Assembly (NCBI RefSeq): GCF_000242635.2
Contig: NC_017770.1
Location: forward strand, 2,492,669 to 2,556,668
Origin: Solitalea canadensis DSM 3403
GTDB taxonomy: Bacteria > Bacteroidota > Bacteroidia > Sphingobacteriales > Sphingobacteriaceae
Direction of reading: 5' to 3'
Length of the DNA: 64,000 nucleotides
The notes below the pieces were generated by a model, which was not told where the DNA came from, ran no database searches, and worked only from the letters and a program-made list of their open reading frames with translations. This document shows, piece after piece, positions 8,086 to 18,300 of the stretch (the stretch's first letter is position 1; every line of letters begins with the position of its first letter). Both the position numbers and the translations under genes were made by a program.

Positions 8086-8352
8086 TTACCTATACAGTTT
8101 GATTAAAGTCCAGTTTAGGTCATCTTGTTCACAAGAATAATCATCAATTACTCCGTAACTCTTATAATCAGAAACATTAAACCCTTCTTCGATATCATTA
8201 TACCAAATCACTTTTCGTCCATAAATTGCCACTACCCAAAAACCACCTCCTTCTTTTCCAAACTCTTCTTCACTCCATTTCTCTGGCTCTATTCTGATGA
8301 GACGCCAAAAAGTCAATAAATCTCCTTCAAGTACTTCTTCAGCTTTCTGCAT
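8086..8352 (-). CDS. Small conserved-looking protein, unknown function; start uncertain
   Basis: 88 aa from ATG 8352. Acidic and aromatic, with GGGFWVVAIYGRKVIWYNDIEEGFNVSDY in its centre, which reads like an SMI1/KNR4-independent family of small cytoplasmic proteins that I recognise only loosely. The frame stays open upstream for 11 codons (TPITKAELVLQ) directly to the stop codon of the VOC gene and reads as natural coding sequence, yet contains no ATG, GTG or TTG except the one used. The real start may therefore be non-canonical, or the ancestral start lost. It follows the VOC gene by 33 nt. Confidence 0.55.
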   Translation of the reverse strand: MQKAEEVLEGDLLTFWRLIRIEPEKWSEEEFGKEGGGFWVVAIYGRKVIWYNDIEEGFNVSDYKSYGVIDDYSCEQDDLNWTLIKLYR

Positions 8353-8385
8353 CTGAAGAACGAGCTCAGCTTTTGTTATTGGAGT

Positions 8386-8766
8386 TCACATAGGCTCCAG
8401 TGTTTCACAAGCTTCCAAAACATTTCCGTCAGGATCATAGAATTGAAAATACTTAATAGATTCGTCCTGGTTAAGTTCAGTTACGTTTACCGCATTGTCG
8501 AGTAGTTGTTGACGCAGGGTTTTCGCATCAGTGGTTTTGAAAATTGGGAATGAAGTACTTTTCTTGTTACTGTCTATTCTTTCTTCTGTTTTCCATAATG
8601 TCAAACTCGTCGGACCATTGGTGTCTACCACTACAAGACCTATTTGTGCATCTTCATAGATCGAATTCAACCCTAATTTATGTAGATACCATTCTTTAGC
8701 TTTTTCGATATCGGATACGCGAACAATTACTGTATCAATTCCCTGAAGTAGTTTTTTTTTATCCAT
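8386..8766 (-). CDS. VOC-superfamily protein (glyoxalase/bleomycin-resistance fold)
   Basis: 126 aa, one VOC module of two beta-alpha-beta-beta-beta units. The first starts with TVIVRVSDIEKAKEWYLHKLGL, the second contains FQFYDPDGNVLEACE near the end, where family members place a metal-ligand Glu (in NVLEACE). Without the substrate residues the reaction cannot be named: lyase, dioxygenase or a drug-binding protein are all possible. It ends ATGTGA. Confidence 0.82.
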   Translation of the reverse strand: MDKKKLLQGIDTVIVRVSDIEKAKEWYLHKLGLNSIYEDAQIGLVVVDTNGPTSLTLWKTEERIDSNKKSTSFPIFKTTDAKTLRQQLLDNAVNVTELNQDESIKYFQFYDPDGNVLEACETLEPM

Positions 8767-8811
8767 GGTTTTTGATGTATTTAATTAACTCAAGTTGCTA
8801 GTTAAATAAGA

Positions 8812-8878
8812 TGTCCCATCGGGACAATAGTTGCTTTTATAATCCCTCATACTACCGGTCTTTTACTCCGATGGAGTA
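8812..8878. repeat. Pair of short palindromes in the gap upstream of the VOC gene
   Basis: TGTCCC-atc-GGGACA at 8812-8826 and TACTCC-gat-GGAGTA at 8864-8878 are perfect inverted repeats, both with a 3-nt loop, 37 bp apart. They lie in the 134-bp gap between the exonuclease and VOC genes. The same kind of small hairpin pair occurs as a dispersed intergenic element in Bacteroidota; I see only this copy here. Confidence 0.45.
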
Positions 8879-8900
8879 TTCATTCACTTAAACTTGGTTG

Positions 8901-9419
8901 TCAAAACTTAATGTTAAGATCAAAATCCTGTTTCAGTGTAAGCAATGCTTCTGCATTACCTTTTGCATCGTCAACCGGGTGATGTGTATGTTTAGTTTTG
9001 CGCAGGTGTTTAAATGTTTTGAAGGTGTCTTTTACCAATCCTTTATATAAGCTCCCTAAATTTTGAGAACTGAAACCAAACGGATTGGTACCGATAAAAT
9101 GATGAAAATACCTGCAGACAAACATCCAATCGAAACCATTATTATCACTGATAAATATTGGATGATCAGTACAAGTTTCTCCCACCCAAATCTTAAATTC
9201 TGTCATTACCTTTTTCGGATCGTCAAAAGTGAGCGTTTCTTCTCTCGTATGTCCCGACATCGCTAACACTTCCGGTAGATATTTATCTGAAATAGGTTTT
9301 AGTTTTCCAAAAAACGTCTTATCAAGCTGTTCGTTGACCAATACCGCCCCCAAAGAGATCATTGAATAATCACCGGGAATAGGTCCGTCGCTTTCGATAT
9401 CCACCATTATATAGGCCAT
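8901..9419 (-). CDS. DEDDh-family 3'-5' exonuclease
   Basis: 172 aa, a compact RNase H-like exonuclease. The DEDDh residues are all present: D7 and E9 in VDIESDGP, D97 in DNNGFDW, and H146/D151 in HHPVDDAKGNAEAL. It would degrade DNA or RNA 3' ends with two metal ions. The sequence is closer to the stand-alone 3'-5' exoribonuclease-like proteins than to the polymerase III epsilon subunit, because the Exo domain fills the entire protein. No partner gene is nearby. Confidence 0.85.
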   Translation of the reverse strand: MAYIMVDIESDGPIPGDYSMISLGAVLVNEQLDKTFFGKLKPISDKYLPEVLAMSGHTREETLTFDDPKKVMTEFKIWVGETCTDHPIFISDNNGFDWMFVCRYFHHFIGTNPFGFSSQNLGSLYKGLVKDTFKTFKHLRKTKHTHHPVDDAKGNAEALLTLKQDFDLNIKF

Positions 9420-9445
9420 GTTCTATATTACTTTAGATCAAACCA

Positions 9446-10417
9446 TCAATTAAACCTGATAATTCTATTTATTACGTATGGCAAATTAACTTCAACATCG
9501 GTTTTGTCTTTAAATATCCAAGGAGGCAGAAAACTAATTGCTTCATTTATCTTAAAATTCAAGAGTTTCTTAGATAACTCCGTATGCTCTTTTTTTATAA
9601 GCTGAGACTCAGGATCGGTGCTTACAATAAAAGGATAAATTAGTGTTCCATTTTCATGATAATTTTGGATAGGTTCTACAAGGAAACTTGAAATATTATC
9701 ATTAGTGATGTTGAATTTAATTAAATAATTATAACTGATATATGCATCCCAATAATCAACAGGTACTTCGATCAAATCAACTAACAAATCGCTCGAAAAA
9801 ATAAACCCACCTAAAGGTGATGTTCCATTTGCTTCTTTTCTATCAGGATATCTTAGAATATAATATTCTCCCGTATTATCGTTCCTATTGATTTCATTGT
9901 CTTTATGAAATGCAACAGGCTGATTCATCAAAAACTGCGATGAACTGTAATCATATTGCACAGATGGTTTCTTTCCTTTTTTATCATAAATACTCCATAC
10001 TCCTAAAGGTTTACCATTTTCGTACTCTCCCTCAATAAACACTTTTGAATTTGCCGTAAAATATGTCCATTTACCATTTTGTCTGCCATTTACAAAAGAA
10101 GCAGAAAGCTTCTTTGCACCATTCTGATAAAACAATTCACTACTTCCATTTAATACCCCATCTGTATAATTAATTTTCCGTATTAATGTACCTTTCGTGC
10201 TATAAGTATTCCATTCACCGTCTTTCTTCCCGTTTTTAAAGAAACCTGATTCAATAATTTTCCCTTTATACTCTCTTTCAAACTTTCCTTCTAAAGAAGG
10301 TGTAGTGTTTACTATTTTATCATTACAATCACAATGATCAAGTTTATATGTTTCCTGTGCTTGTGTAGTATTTAATGCTACTACTAATCCAATTAATGTT
10401 AATGTGATTCTATACAT
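9446..10417 (-). CDS. Exported MORN-repeat (YwqK-like) protein
   Basis: 323 aa from ATG 10417; an in-frame extension to 10486 exists but the sequence MYRITLTLIGLVVALNTTQAQ is a clear signal peptide start. Residues about 45-150 hold five MORN-type repeats with the pattern NGxxxGxWxxY (for example FKNGKKDGEW, FVNGRQNGKWTYF, YENGKPLGVWSIY). The C-terminal half has no recognised domain. Such proteins are common in Bacteroidota and are often annotated as YwqK-family antitoxins, but the secretion signal argues for a periplasmic or surface role. Confidence 0.75.
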   Translation of the reverse strand: MYRITLTLIGLVVALNTTQAQETYKLDHCDCNDKIVNTTPSLEGKFEREYKGKIIESGFFKNGKKDGEWNTYSTKGTLIRKINYTDGVLNGSSELFYQNGAKKLSASFVNGRQNGKWTYFTANSKVFIEGEYENGKPLGVWSIYDKKGKKPSVQYDYSSSQFLMNQPVAFHKDNEINRNDNTGEYYILRYPDRKEANGTSPLGGFIFSSDLLVDLIEVPVDYWDAYISYNYLIKFNITNDNISSFLVEPIQNYHENGTLIYPFIVSTDPESQLIKKEHTELSKKLLNFKINEAISFLPPWIFKDKTDVEVNLPYVINRIIRFN

Positions 10418-10466
10418 GCTAATTTTACTATTGTATATATTGTTATGTGAATGATAATAGGTTACC

Positions 10467-10910
10467 TTAATCACAACTATTATCAAGTCTCTGCCTTAAG
10501 TTTTTTGTCGGAATTAGCCCAGGAACCTTTACCCAAAAGAAAACGATCGCGTCGTAACACGTTTTCCATTTCGCTTTGTCAAGCACAACATAACCGATGT
10601 TGCTAACCTTTTCACCATGCTTGATGATATAACTTTGATTGCTTTGGAAGAAGGATTTCTTGTCGACCAATGTGCTGCCGGTACTGCCCGAAACAAAGAC
10701 GACTTTTTTGTGAAAGAAATCATAAGAAGTCCCGCTTTCAGAAAGCAATTCTTTTAAAAGCCGGGCTTCCTGTTCATTGATCAATTCAGAATTTTCGGGA
10801 GTATAGTTTTCAAATAGTGTAACTATTGAGGGTTTGATTTCATTCTTAGCTTCCTGGCCAAAACAAATCATCGGAATCAAAAAAATAGCGAGTGTAGTTA
10901 ATAATTTCAT
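10467..10910 (-). CDS. Exported protein of unknown function
   Basis: 147 aa with the signal peptide MKLLTTLAIFLIPMICFGQ. The mature part is small and mixed alpha/beta (VTLFENYTPENSELINEQEARLLKELL, then KKVVFVSGSTGSTLVDKKSFF) and ends DNSCD with one Cys pair possible (C117 region and C146). I do not recognise it. It precedes the MORN-repeat gene by 49 nt in the same direction, so they may form an operon. Confidence 0.6.
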   Translation of the reverse strand: MKLLTTLAIFLIPMICFGQEAKNEIKPSIVTLFENYTPENSELINEQEARLLKELLSESGTSYDFFHKKVVFVSGSTGSTLVDKKSFFQSNQSYIIKHGEKVSNIGYVVLDKAKWKTCYDAIVFFWVKVPGLIPTKNLRQRLDNSCD

Positions 10911-10947
10911 AGGTTATTGATTTCAATTTAGCAATGCAACATGTAAC

Positions 10948-10955
10948 CAAAGATA
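10948..10955 (-). promoter_or_regulatory. Candidate -7 promoter element
   Basis: Reads TATCTTTG on the minus strand, an exact TAnnTTTG match 38-45 nt before the exported-protein ATG at 10910. No TTG is seen at the normal -33 spacing, so this is a partial match. The gap 10911-11119 holds divergent upstream regions and nothing else recognised. Confidence 0.35.
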
Positions 10956-11119
10956 TATAAGTTATCTTTTTAACGAAGTTTATTAAACAAAAGTTATCAT
11001 CCTATAATTTAATTTTTATATCTGCCTAAAAAACGCCCATAACGCTTATTTAAAGCACTTTTAATCGTATCTTAATAAGTAAAGAAATCTGGTAATCAAT
11101 ATTAAATCATCAGTGACTT

Positions 11120-11872
11120 ATGAAGTATTTATTTCTTAGCCTTGCCTCTTGCATTTTGGTGAGTTATAATGTGTTTTGTCAGCCTAAAACTCCAATTCAT
11201 TCCGACACCATTAATAAACTCATTCAACCAGCTGCTAACGTAAGCCCTTTGGCAATTATTAACCGTTACATTGATTTAATAGGTGGCATGGACAGGCTTA
11301 AAGAAGTTAAAACACTGTATATCCAATCAGAAGTTATACTTAAGGTGACTAATATTACATCTGTATTGAAAAGAATGGCTCCCAATAAGGAGTACAACAC
11401 AATGAGCATTATGGACCTAACAGTTCTGACAAAAACCGTTTTTGATGGTACTAACGGTTATAAGATAATTGATGGCAAGAAAATACCTTTCACAACTGAA
11501 GAAATTAAACAGAAGCAGGAAGAGCATTCACTCTTCCCTGAATTATATTTTATCGAAAATAACTTTGCATTAACTGTGGAGGGAATTGAAAAAGTTAATG
11601 AGAAAGATGCCTACAAAATCAGAGCTGTATCACCATCCGGCAATATAACTTATCGCTTCTATGATGTTGAAACGGGGTTAATTGTAAGAGCTGACATTAA
11701 GCCTGTGGGCGACCCTGATTTTTACACTTCCATCGTTAGTAATTACAAACCTGTTAAAGGTATTTTATTTCCTTTTACCATAGTAACGACACTTCATGAT
11801 AAACAACAGATGTATATTAAGTCTACTGAGATAAAAATTAACGAAGGAGTGACTGAAGGAGATTTCAAGTAA
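11120..11872 (+). CDS. Exported LolA-like (outer-membrane lipoprotein-sorting) domain protein
   Basis: 250 aa with signal peptide MKYLFLSLASCILVSYNVFCQ. The mature protein has the fold elements found in the C-terminal domain that Bacteroidota attach to M16 peptidases: the helix IINRYIDLIGGMDRLKEVKTL, then strands with TVFDGTNGYKI, YRFYDVETGLIVRADI and FPFTIVTTL. It resembles LolA/LolB lipid-binding barrels and would be periplasmic. It is encoded alone and followed by a strong hairpin terminator. Confidence 0.7.
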   Translation: MKYLFLSLASCILVSYNVFCQPKTPIHSDTINKLIQPAANVSPLAIINRYIDLIGGMDRLKEVKTLYIQSEVILKVTNITSVLKRMAPNKEYNTMSIMDLTVLTKTVFDGTNGYKIIDGKKIPFTTEEIKQKQEEHSLFPELYFIENNFALTVEGIEKVNEKDAYKIRAVSPSGNITYRFYDVETGLIVRADIKPVGDPDFYTSIVSNYKPVKGILFPFTIVTTLHDKQQMYIKSTEIKINEGVTEGDFK

Positions 11873-11880
11873 TAAAATTG

Positions 11881-11910
11881 AAAGCCTGGTTATATGCACA
11901 ACCAGGCTTT
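11881..11910. terminator. Bidirectional intrinsic terminator
   Basis: Perfect 11-bp stem AAAGCCTGGTT (11881-11891) with AACCAGGCTTT (11900-11910) and an 8-nt loop, flanked by T-rich sequence on both sides. It lies between the convergent LolA-like gene and the small gene that follows the Rhs giant. Confidence 0.85.
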
Positions 11911-11932
11911 CTTATACTTCCCTTATACGGTC

Positions 11933-12352
11933 TTATTGACCAGCAGGTATAGGAGGAGCATCTGGCGGTAATTTAGCTTTCACCTCCTTAACCAGCATTA
12001 TTTTCCCTTTATTGTTCACTCCAATGATATACTTATACCGGTGACTCATTAAGACATAATTTCCTTCTACGGTTGTAGTAGTTGATTTTTCCTTATTCAA
12101 GGTGTAATCCGTTCCTTTAAAGAGCGTTTTTACTTTATCCCAGTTATTCCTTATTTCATTTATCGTATAAAATCGCTTTGATTTGTTTGCAACCTGAAAA
12201 GTAACAGTGTCATTAAACAAATCATTATTTGCGGTTTTATCTATTTCCTTTTCCAAACTCTTAACAAATGAACTTGCATTAAGAGTACCCGTTTGGGCAT
12301 TACAACTAAACTGAGATAGTAAAATGAAGCTAATTATTAAATATACTCTCAT
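11933..12352 (-). CDS. Small exported protein, candidate immunity protein for the Rhs C-terminal toxin
   Basis: 139 aa from ATG 12352. A longer frame to 12427 is open but would overlap the Rhs gene by 74 nt, and MRVYLIISFILLSQFSCNAQ is a clear signal peptide with a Cys suited to lipidation. The mature part (SFVKSLEKEIDKTANND, VEGNYVLMSHRYKYIIGV) is mixed alpha/beta and could be NTF2-like, though I do not recognise a family. It starts 1 nt after the stop of the 3,191-aa Rhs protein, exactly where Rhs immunity genes sit. That position is the only support for the immunity role. Confidence 0.6.
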   Translation of the reverse strand: MRVYLIISFILLSQFSCNAQTGTLNASSFVKSLEKEIDKTANNDLFNDTVTFQVANKSKRFYTINEIRNNWDKVKTLFKGTDYTLNKEKSTTTTVEGNYVLMSHRYKYIIGVNNKGKIMLVKEVKAKLPPDAPPIPAGQ

Positions 12353-12353
12353 A

Positions 12354-15300
12354 TTATTTTCTAATGATTGAAGGTACTGAATATGGACGGAATGTAGAAA
12401 GTCTCGTTTTTTGCGATTTTGCATCAATAGCTCTAATCATCGTACCGTCATAGATAACTTTACCACTACTGTTAGTTTTAAAGAGTCCACTACTTGTTAA
12501 TGCCTTTACGGTAATTCCCATATTGTCTGCGAGTTTTTGACCAAATGAAAAACTCCGAATCTGTGCATCACTCCAAGATTGGTCTCCTCCTATCCAGCAT
12601 CCGTAAAAAGTAGCCACGGCCGATTTTTCAAAGTTTGATTTATCAAATCTCATCACATTATTACCGTTGATCTCTCTTAAATCATAATTGTTTTTCTGCG
12701 CATCTGCATCCGCCTGACTTGTAGTTGTTCCATCTGAACGTCGTTCATTTGGTTTTTCTCCACCCAAGCTCACTCCTCCCGTGTTGGTTCCATTGTTATC
12801 ACTAAATCCATATCCATGACTAAATACAGTGAGACTACCAATTTTACCCGATTTGTATTTTTTATTTACAGCACTGATAAATCTTGAAGAAGATGGAGCA
12901 TAAACAAGAATAACTGCATCCCTGGCCGGATCAAAAGTTGGACTACTTTCAATTTTCTTTTTAAGCGCTTCCGCGTTCAATTGAAATCCTTTACCAACAT
13001 CATGGCCTCCACCTGCAGTTGTATAGTTTAGATACCCCGCTCCATACACCACCAAATGTGTAGTATCACCCGTTGGGTCAGTAACTATCACTGGGTTATT
13101 CAAACAATAAGAATAACCACTAAAACCGGGATATTTTTCTGTATACCTGTCAATTGACAACCATAAAGAAGTTTTTGGATCCATATACCTCGACCCATAA
13201 TAATACAGTCCGGTTTCTTCATCTAACTCTTTTCCATTAAATAAATAAGGTACCCTGTTAGTATTACTATGTTCTTCTACAAAAGTTTCTCCGAAAGCAA
13301 AATATTCTAAATGCTGATATATTTCTCCGGCAGCATCTGAAATGTAAGAAGTACTTCCTAAATGATCAGGATGGAAATAATATTGAAAAGATTCGGTTGC
13401 GTTTCCGGTGCCGTTAATTTGGCCAGGAGGAATTTTACCACTTTTGCCAGCTGTTAAAATCTGACCGTCCATACCCAAAAATTTAAGGTTTTTCACAATA
13501 CCCTGCTCCATTGCCTGCTTCTTATTCGTATAGTTAAGTGAATCTCCTCCTGCCTTTAAAGGACCTTTCCCTTTATTATCCCAACCACCACCTAGCTTAC
13601 TCAAAATGCGTTGACCCTCAATGTAATAATGCTTGGTATAACCACCACTTTTTAGCACAATATATGGGTTTACATAAACTGTATAATTACCCATTTGACC
13701 CGAGCCGGCTTTTCTTTCACCATTTACAAAAGCTGTTTGTCCTTGGCTCTGTCCTTTCAATACGCGCTCACCCGAGGCATCATACACATAATGATAAGTA
13801 GCACCATTATCCATCACTGCTCTTACACGGTTCTCTTCATCCCAGAATATCTTCCGACGTTGTCCGCTCTTATCATCCTCCCAACCAGTCTGATTACCAT
13901 TTGCATCATAACTATAGGTTTGCCGACCTATATGCACAGGCGTATGCGGCTGACTTTCTCCATAAGTATAATCACTAGCATAGGTAGTTTTTTTCTGCTC
14001 TGTCCACGCATTTCCGGAACTACCACCACTTCGTTCATGCTTTTGAACTTTTTTGGTAATTCCACCTACTGTATTATAATCCATAGTTAGTGAATAACGA
14101 TGCTGACTATTACTGCCCTTAAATAAGCCAGTAGCTTCTTTAAGTTGGTACATATCATCATAATCATAAGCATATTCTGAAGACCCACCCATCAGATTTG
14201 CAGCAGGCACAGGCGCGTTATTTTTCAGGCTCAGAATATTATTTACTTTATCATAACCATAAACATTATCCATAAAAGTTCTTCCTTTGGCCGTTTTGGC
14301 ATTCATCACTTTTAGTCTTCTACGATCTGGTTCATAGGTATAAGTTGTTTTAGTTCCATTGCCATAAGCCAGGAATAAACGCTGTTCAAACTTATCGTAT
14401 CCCAGCTGCTTAACATAGTTATACTGACTGCCTTTTTTCTTGCCATTCAGACTATTAAGCAGGCCACCAACATTGTAATTATAGGCAACCTCTTCTCCAT
14501 CCGGATAAATCATTGAAGTTAATCGTCCCCAAGTGTCATATTTCCATTCTGTAATGTAGGTTTGCTCAGCATGTTGTGGGATCACAATAGTGTGAACATT
14601 CTTCACCACCTCTCCTAGCGCATCATAGAAAAACTCTTGTGCTCCTGAAACATCTTCCTGTAAAACGATGCGTCCTACACGATTATCAGATGCATCTACA
14701 GCTCCATAAACATACCTTACATTATTTTCAGGATTTTGAGGATAATTAACGTTTGTTAAACGTTCAAAATCATAATCATAATTGATGTGAGCATTATCCT
14801 TTTTCAAGTTAGCTGTTTGTAACTGAATCAGATTTCCAACCAGGTCATAGGTATAAATGTTTATGCCTGCATCAGGATGTTTACGGCCGGTGCGTCTGCC
14901 AAACCAATCATAAACGGACTGAGTAGTATGTCCTTCATCATCAGTTGATGCAATCAGTTCGTCAATTGCGTTATAGGCAAAACTTGTCCAGATATCTTTA
15001 TCTGTTGTATAATTTTTTATAGAGGTATTTCTACCTTTTATATCTGTAAATTGCTCAGTTTGTTTCCCATTTGCGTCAGTAATTTTAATACTAAATTGCT
15101 TTACACTATTCCGATCATTTCCGAAACCATATTCAGTTTTATTAACTGCACCATCCGGTAATGTAGTCGTGAGTGTACGCCCCATAATATCATAAGTACT
15201 TAATGTAGGAGCGATATTATCTTCGGAAAAATTAAACTTACCGAGGGTACCTAAATTTTCAATTACAGGATAACGAGATTCATAAATTCTGCCAAAAGGA

Positions 15301-18300
15301 TCAAACTTCACTCTTCCTGAAACGACCACTTGTTCTTTATCAGCTTTATTTTCCCCTTGATAAATGGCAGCATCTTTCTTCGTTTGTAAAACACGCCCCA
15401 AACCATCCACAAAAATGACTGATTCCAAATCATTCCTCGGATTTGAAGGGTCGTAATGTTTTGTTAATGCCCAAGGAACAGCTGCCTCCGGATGGTATTC
15501 GAATTTAATCGTATAACCAGCGGGCGAAGCTTTTTCATAAGGACCGGTTACTTTAATAATCCTGCCCAGGTTATCAAATTCCGAAGAAATCAGGTGACCA
15601 TTCATATCCTTGCTACTTATGACTTGGCCGAAACGAAAGTCATAACTGGCCTCAGAATTATACCCATAGGAATTACTCACCTTTGTATTGTAGGTATGAA
15701 CCGTATTATCGTAAATGTAGTTAAACGATAGTCTTTGTCCTTTTGCATTTGTCGGTCGGGTTACCTTGCTAAGATTACCATAAGCATCGTATTCCATATC
15801 AAAAGCAGCGGCTTCCCCATTTTCAAGGAATTGTTTTACTTGGCTAACATTCCCCTTTTCATTGATAGAAGATTCGCGCTTGCGATATACTGCGCTACTG
15901 CCACTAACCACAATTGACTTAGGCGATGACATTATGTATTTATCTTCAACTGAATGATAAGTGATAACTGATGAAATATCATCCTGATCGCCTTCATCTC
16001 CAAAGTCAGTAAAATTGGTAACGTTCCCTAGCTGATCATAAGCATAAGTGCTTCTGGTGCTTTTTCCCGGATCTGTTTGTCCTTCATAAAACTTTTGTAC
16101 GGTTTCCTTTAACGATGGAAAAGCACTGTTAACAAAGTTTTTTTTCGCATCTGAGGATAAGACAGTTCCAGTTGATCGGTCGGTTACTGAATATTGATTC
16201 TCTTTTTCTAGATATTTATGGCCTTGTCCGTCTTGCATCACCTCTGTCAGTTGCAGTCCCTTTTCATAAAAATTATCATTATTAAAAGTTTGCTCAACAA
16301 CTATATATTCTTCATCGCGCTTTTGAGTATCATGCGTATTTACAATTACTTTTTTAAAGCCATAAAAATCTCTCTCAAAGCGATCGTAGTAACCATTTTT
16401 GTAATCAAAAGTCGTTAGCATCCGATCTGCTCCGTCCCCTGTAAAACCATCCTTAACTTCAACCTGACTTAAAGCCCATACATCATTTGGCATCTCATAA
16501 GTATTACCAATACGCTTGTAGTCGATGGCAAAAGATGCCCCCAATGGACGTTTAACACCTTTTAATAGATTGGTTCGACCTATAGTTGATCGTGATACAA
16601 ACAATTCATTATCCTTTGTAGATTTTACATAATCCGGATACCCGTCACCGTCTACATCAGAAAGTTTCTCCAAATCCCTGGTCATACCTTTACCTGCATT
16701 CACACTTGGGTTAAAACAAATCTTAATATTAACTATAGGAAAATAAATACCGAAGGTAAAAGCAACATTCGCAGCTTCATTAGCGGCCGAGCTTTTGTTT
16801 ATTTGCGATGCCCCCAACCAATTTATTTCTTCTCCAAACCCACTTCCGGTATTTAATCTTACTTTCATTGGGTTTCCTTCTAAGACAATATCAACCAGGT
16901 TATCACCATTCACATCCTGCAGCCCGATTCTGTTATAGTTATCCGATCTTGATAAACTGATCCCTCCTGAAATACTACCATTCCAAATACTGAATCCAAG
17001 TCCGCCGCCATAACTTTTACTATCACCTTTCTGTATTTGACTGTACCCCCAAGGCTCTTCCGGAGCAAAACTGTATCCCAGATTTAATTCAACCATTCCA
17101 CCTTGCTTAACCCTATCTGGCAAACCATCTCCGTTAATATCCATCCATGTAAAATCAGCTTCATTTTTTCCCTTTCCATAGTTGGCACTTAAACCTGCTG
17201 AATTATTGCCCGTACCAACACTAAATGTGATTTTTTTGGCATTTGAAGGAGATGAAGTTCCCTTGGAAGTAACAAATGAGCCTGATAAAGAAACACCATC
17301 CGACTCAGTGGTAGTTTTATGATTTTCTTTTTTACCGTGGTCAATATAGGTCGATGATAGTCCTCCTAAAGCATTGGTATACTGAATTTTTCTCTCCGTA
17401 ACAATATCCGGATAGCGATCGCCATTCATATCTACAAAATCAGTAAGCACCTTCATTCCTCCATAAGATTTGCCATAGCTACCACTAACAAAGCCTCCTC
17501 CGGCACCAACAGAGAATGAATAATTAGTACTTTTTGCAATTTTATTTATTGCTCTTGCACCACTGCCATTTCCTGGAACAGCCTGTGCCGGACTTATATC
17601 ATCATCTCCCAATCGAGAACTACTAATAATATCAGCAGTTATAAACGTTTGCTTATCATATCCCTCCCAGTGTTTTTTTTCACCCATGGCAACTAACATA
17701 ATAAAATTGTCTTTTGCAGGATCATAAGTATTCTTATTCTCCAATTCATTACCATCTCCTATAGAACCAACATCTACAGGTTCGGTATTTAAAAGCACTT
17801 CGCTTAATTTTAGCTCACTTTCATTGATGGCACTTGTTGCCCGGTCGCGATTACCGTTATAGGCAAAATGTCCCCATCCTCTAAATAAAGGGCCAAAAAT
17901 TATATTTCCATTTTTAACTGTATCCAGATAAGCATGTAATCCGGTTGCTACATTCAGTGTCGTTCCTGCCTGAACTACAACAGCCTTATGATCCAGCACT
18001 TTAGCTAATTCAAAACTAGTTGTGTGGTATTCAAAATATAAGGTATCATTTGTAGATGTATTAATGTTTAATGTTTGGGGATTACCAATCTGACCATTAA
18101 CTACATTGAGTCTTTGTTTAGCAACCAGCGTATCTTTCTTCTTTACGGAAAAGGTGATTGAACCATTGTAAAGTGATGAAGGCGGTAACGAAAGCTGAGG
18201 GATTACACTAATGGAGTTAACATTTGCATTTACCACCCAAGGCTTCGTAATTGAAATCACATCAGCATAAATGGAATAATCAGGTACAGGATAAAACTTA

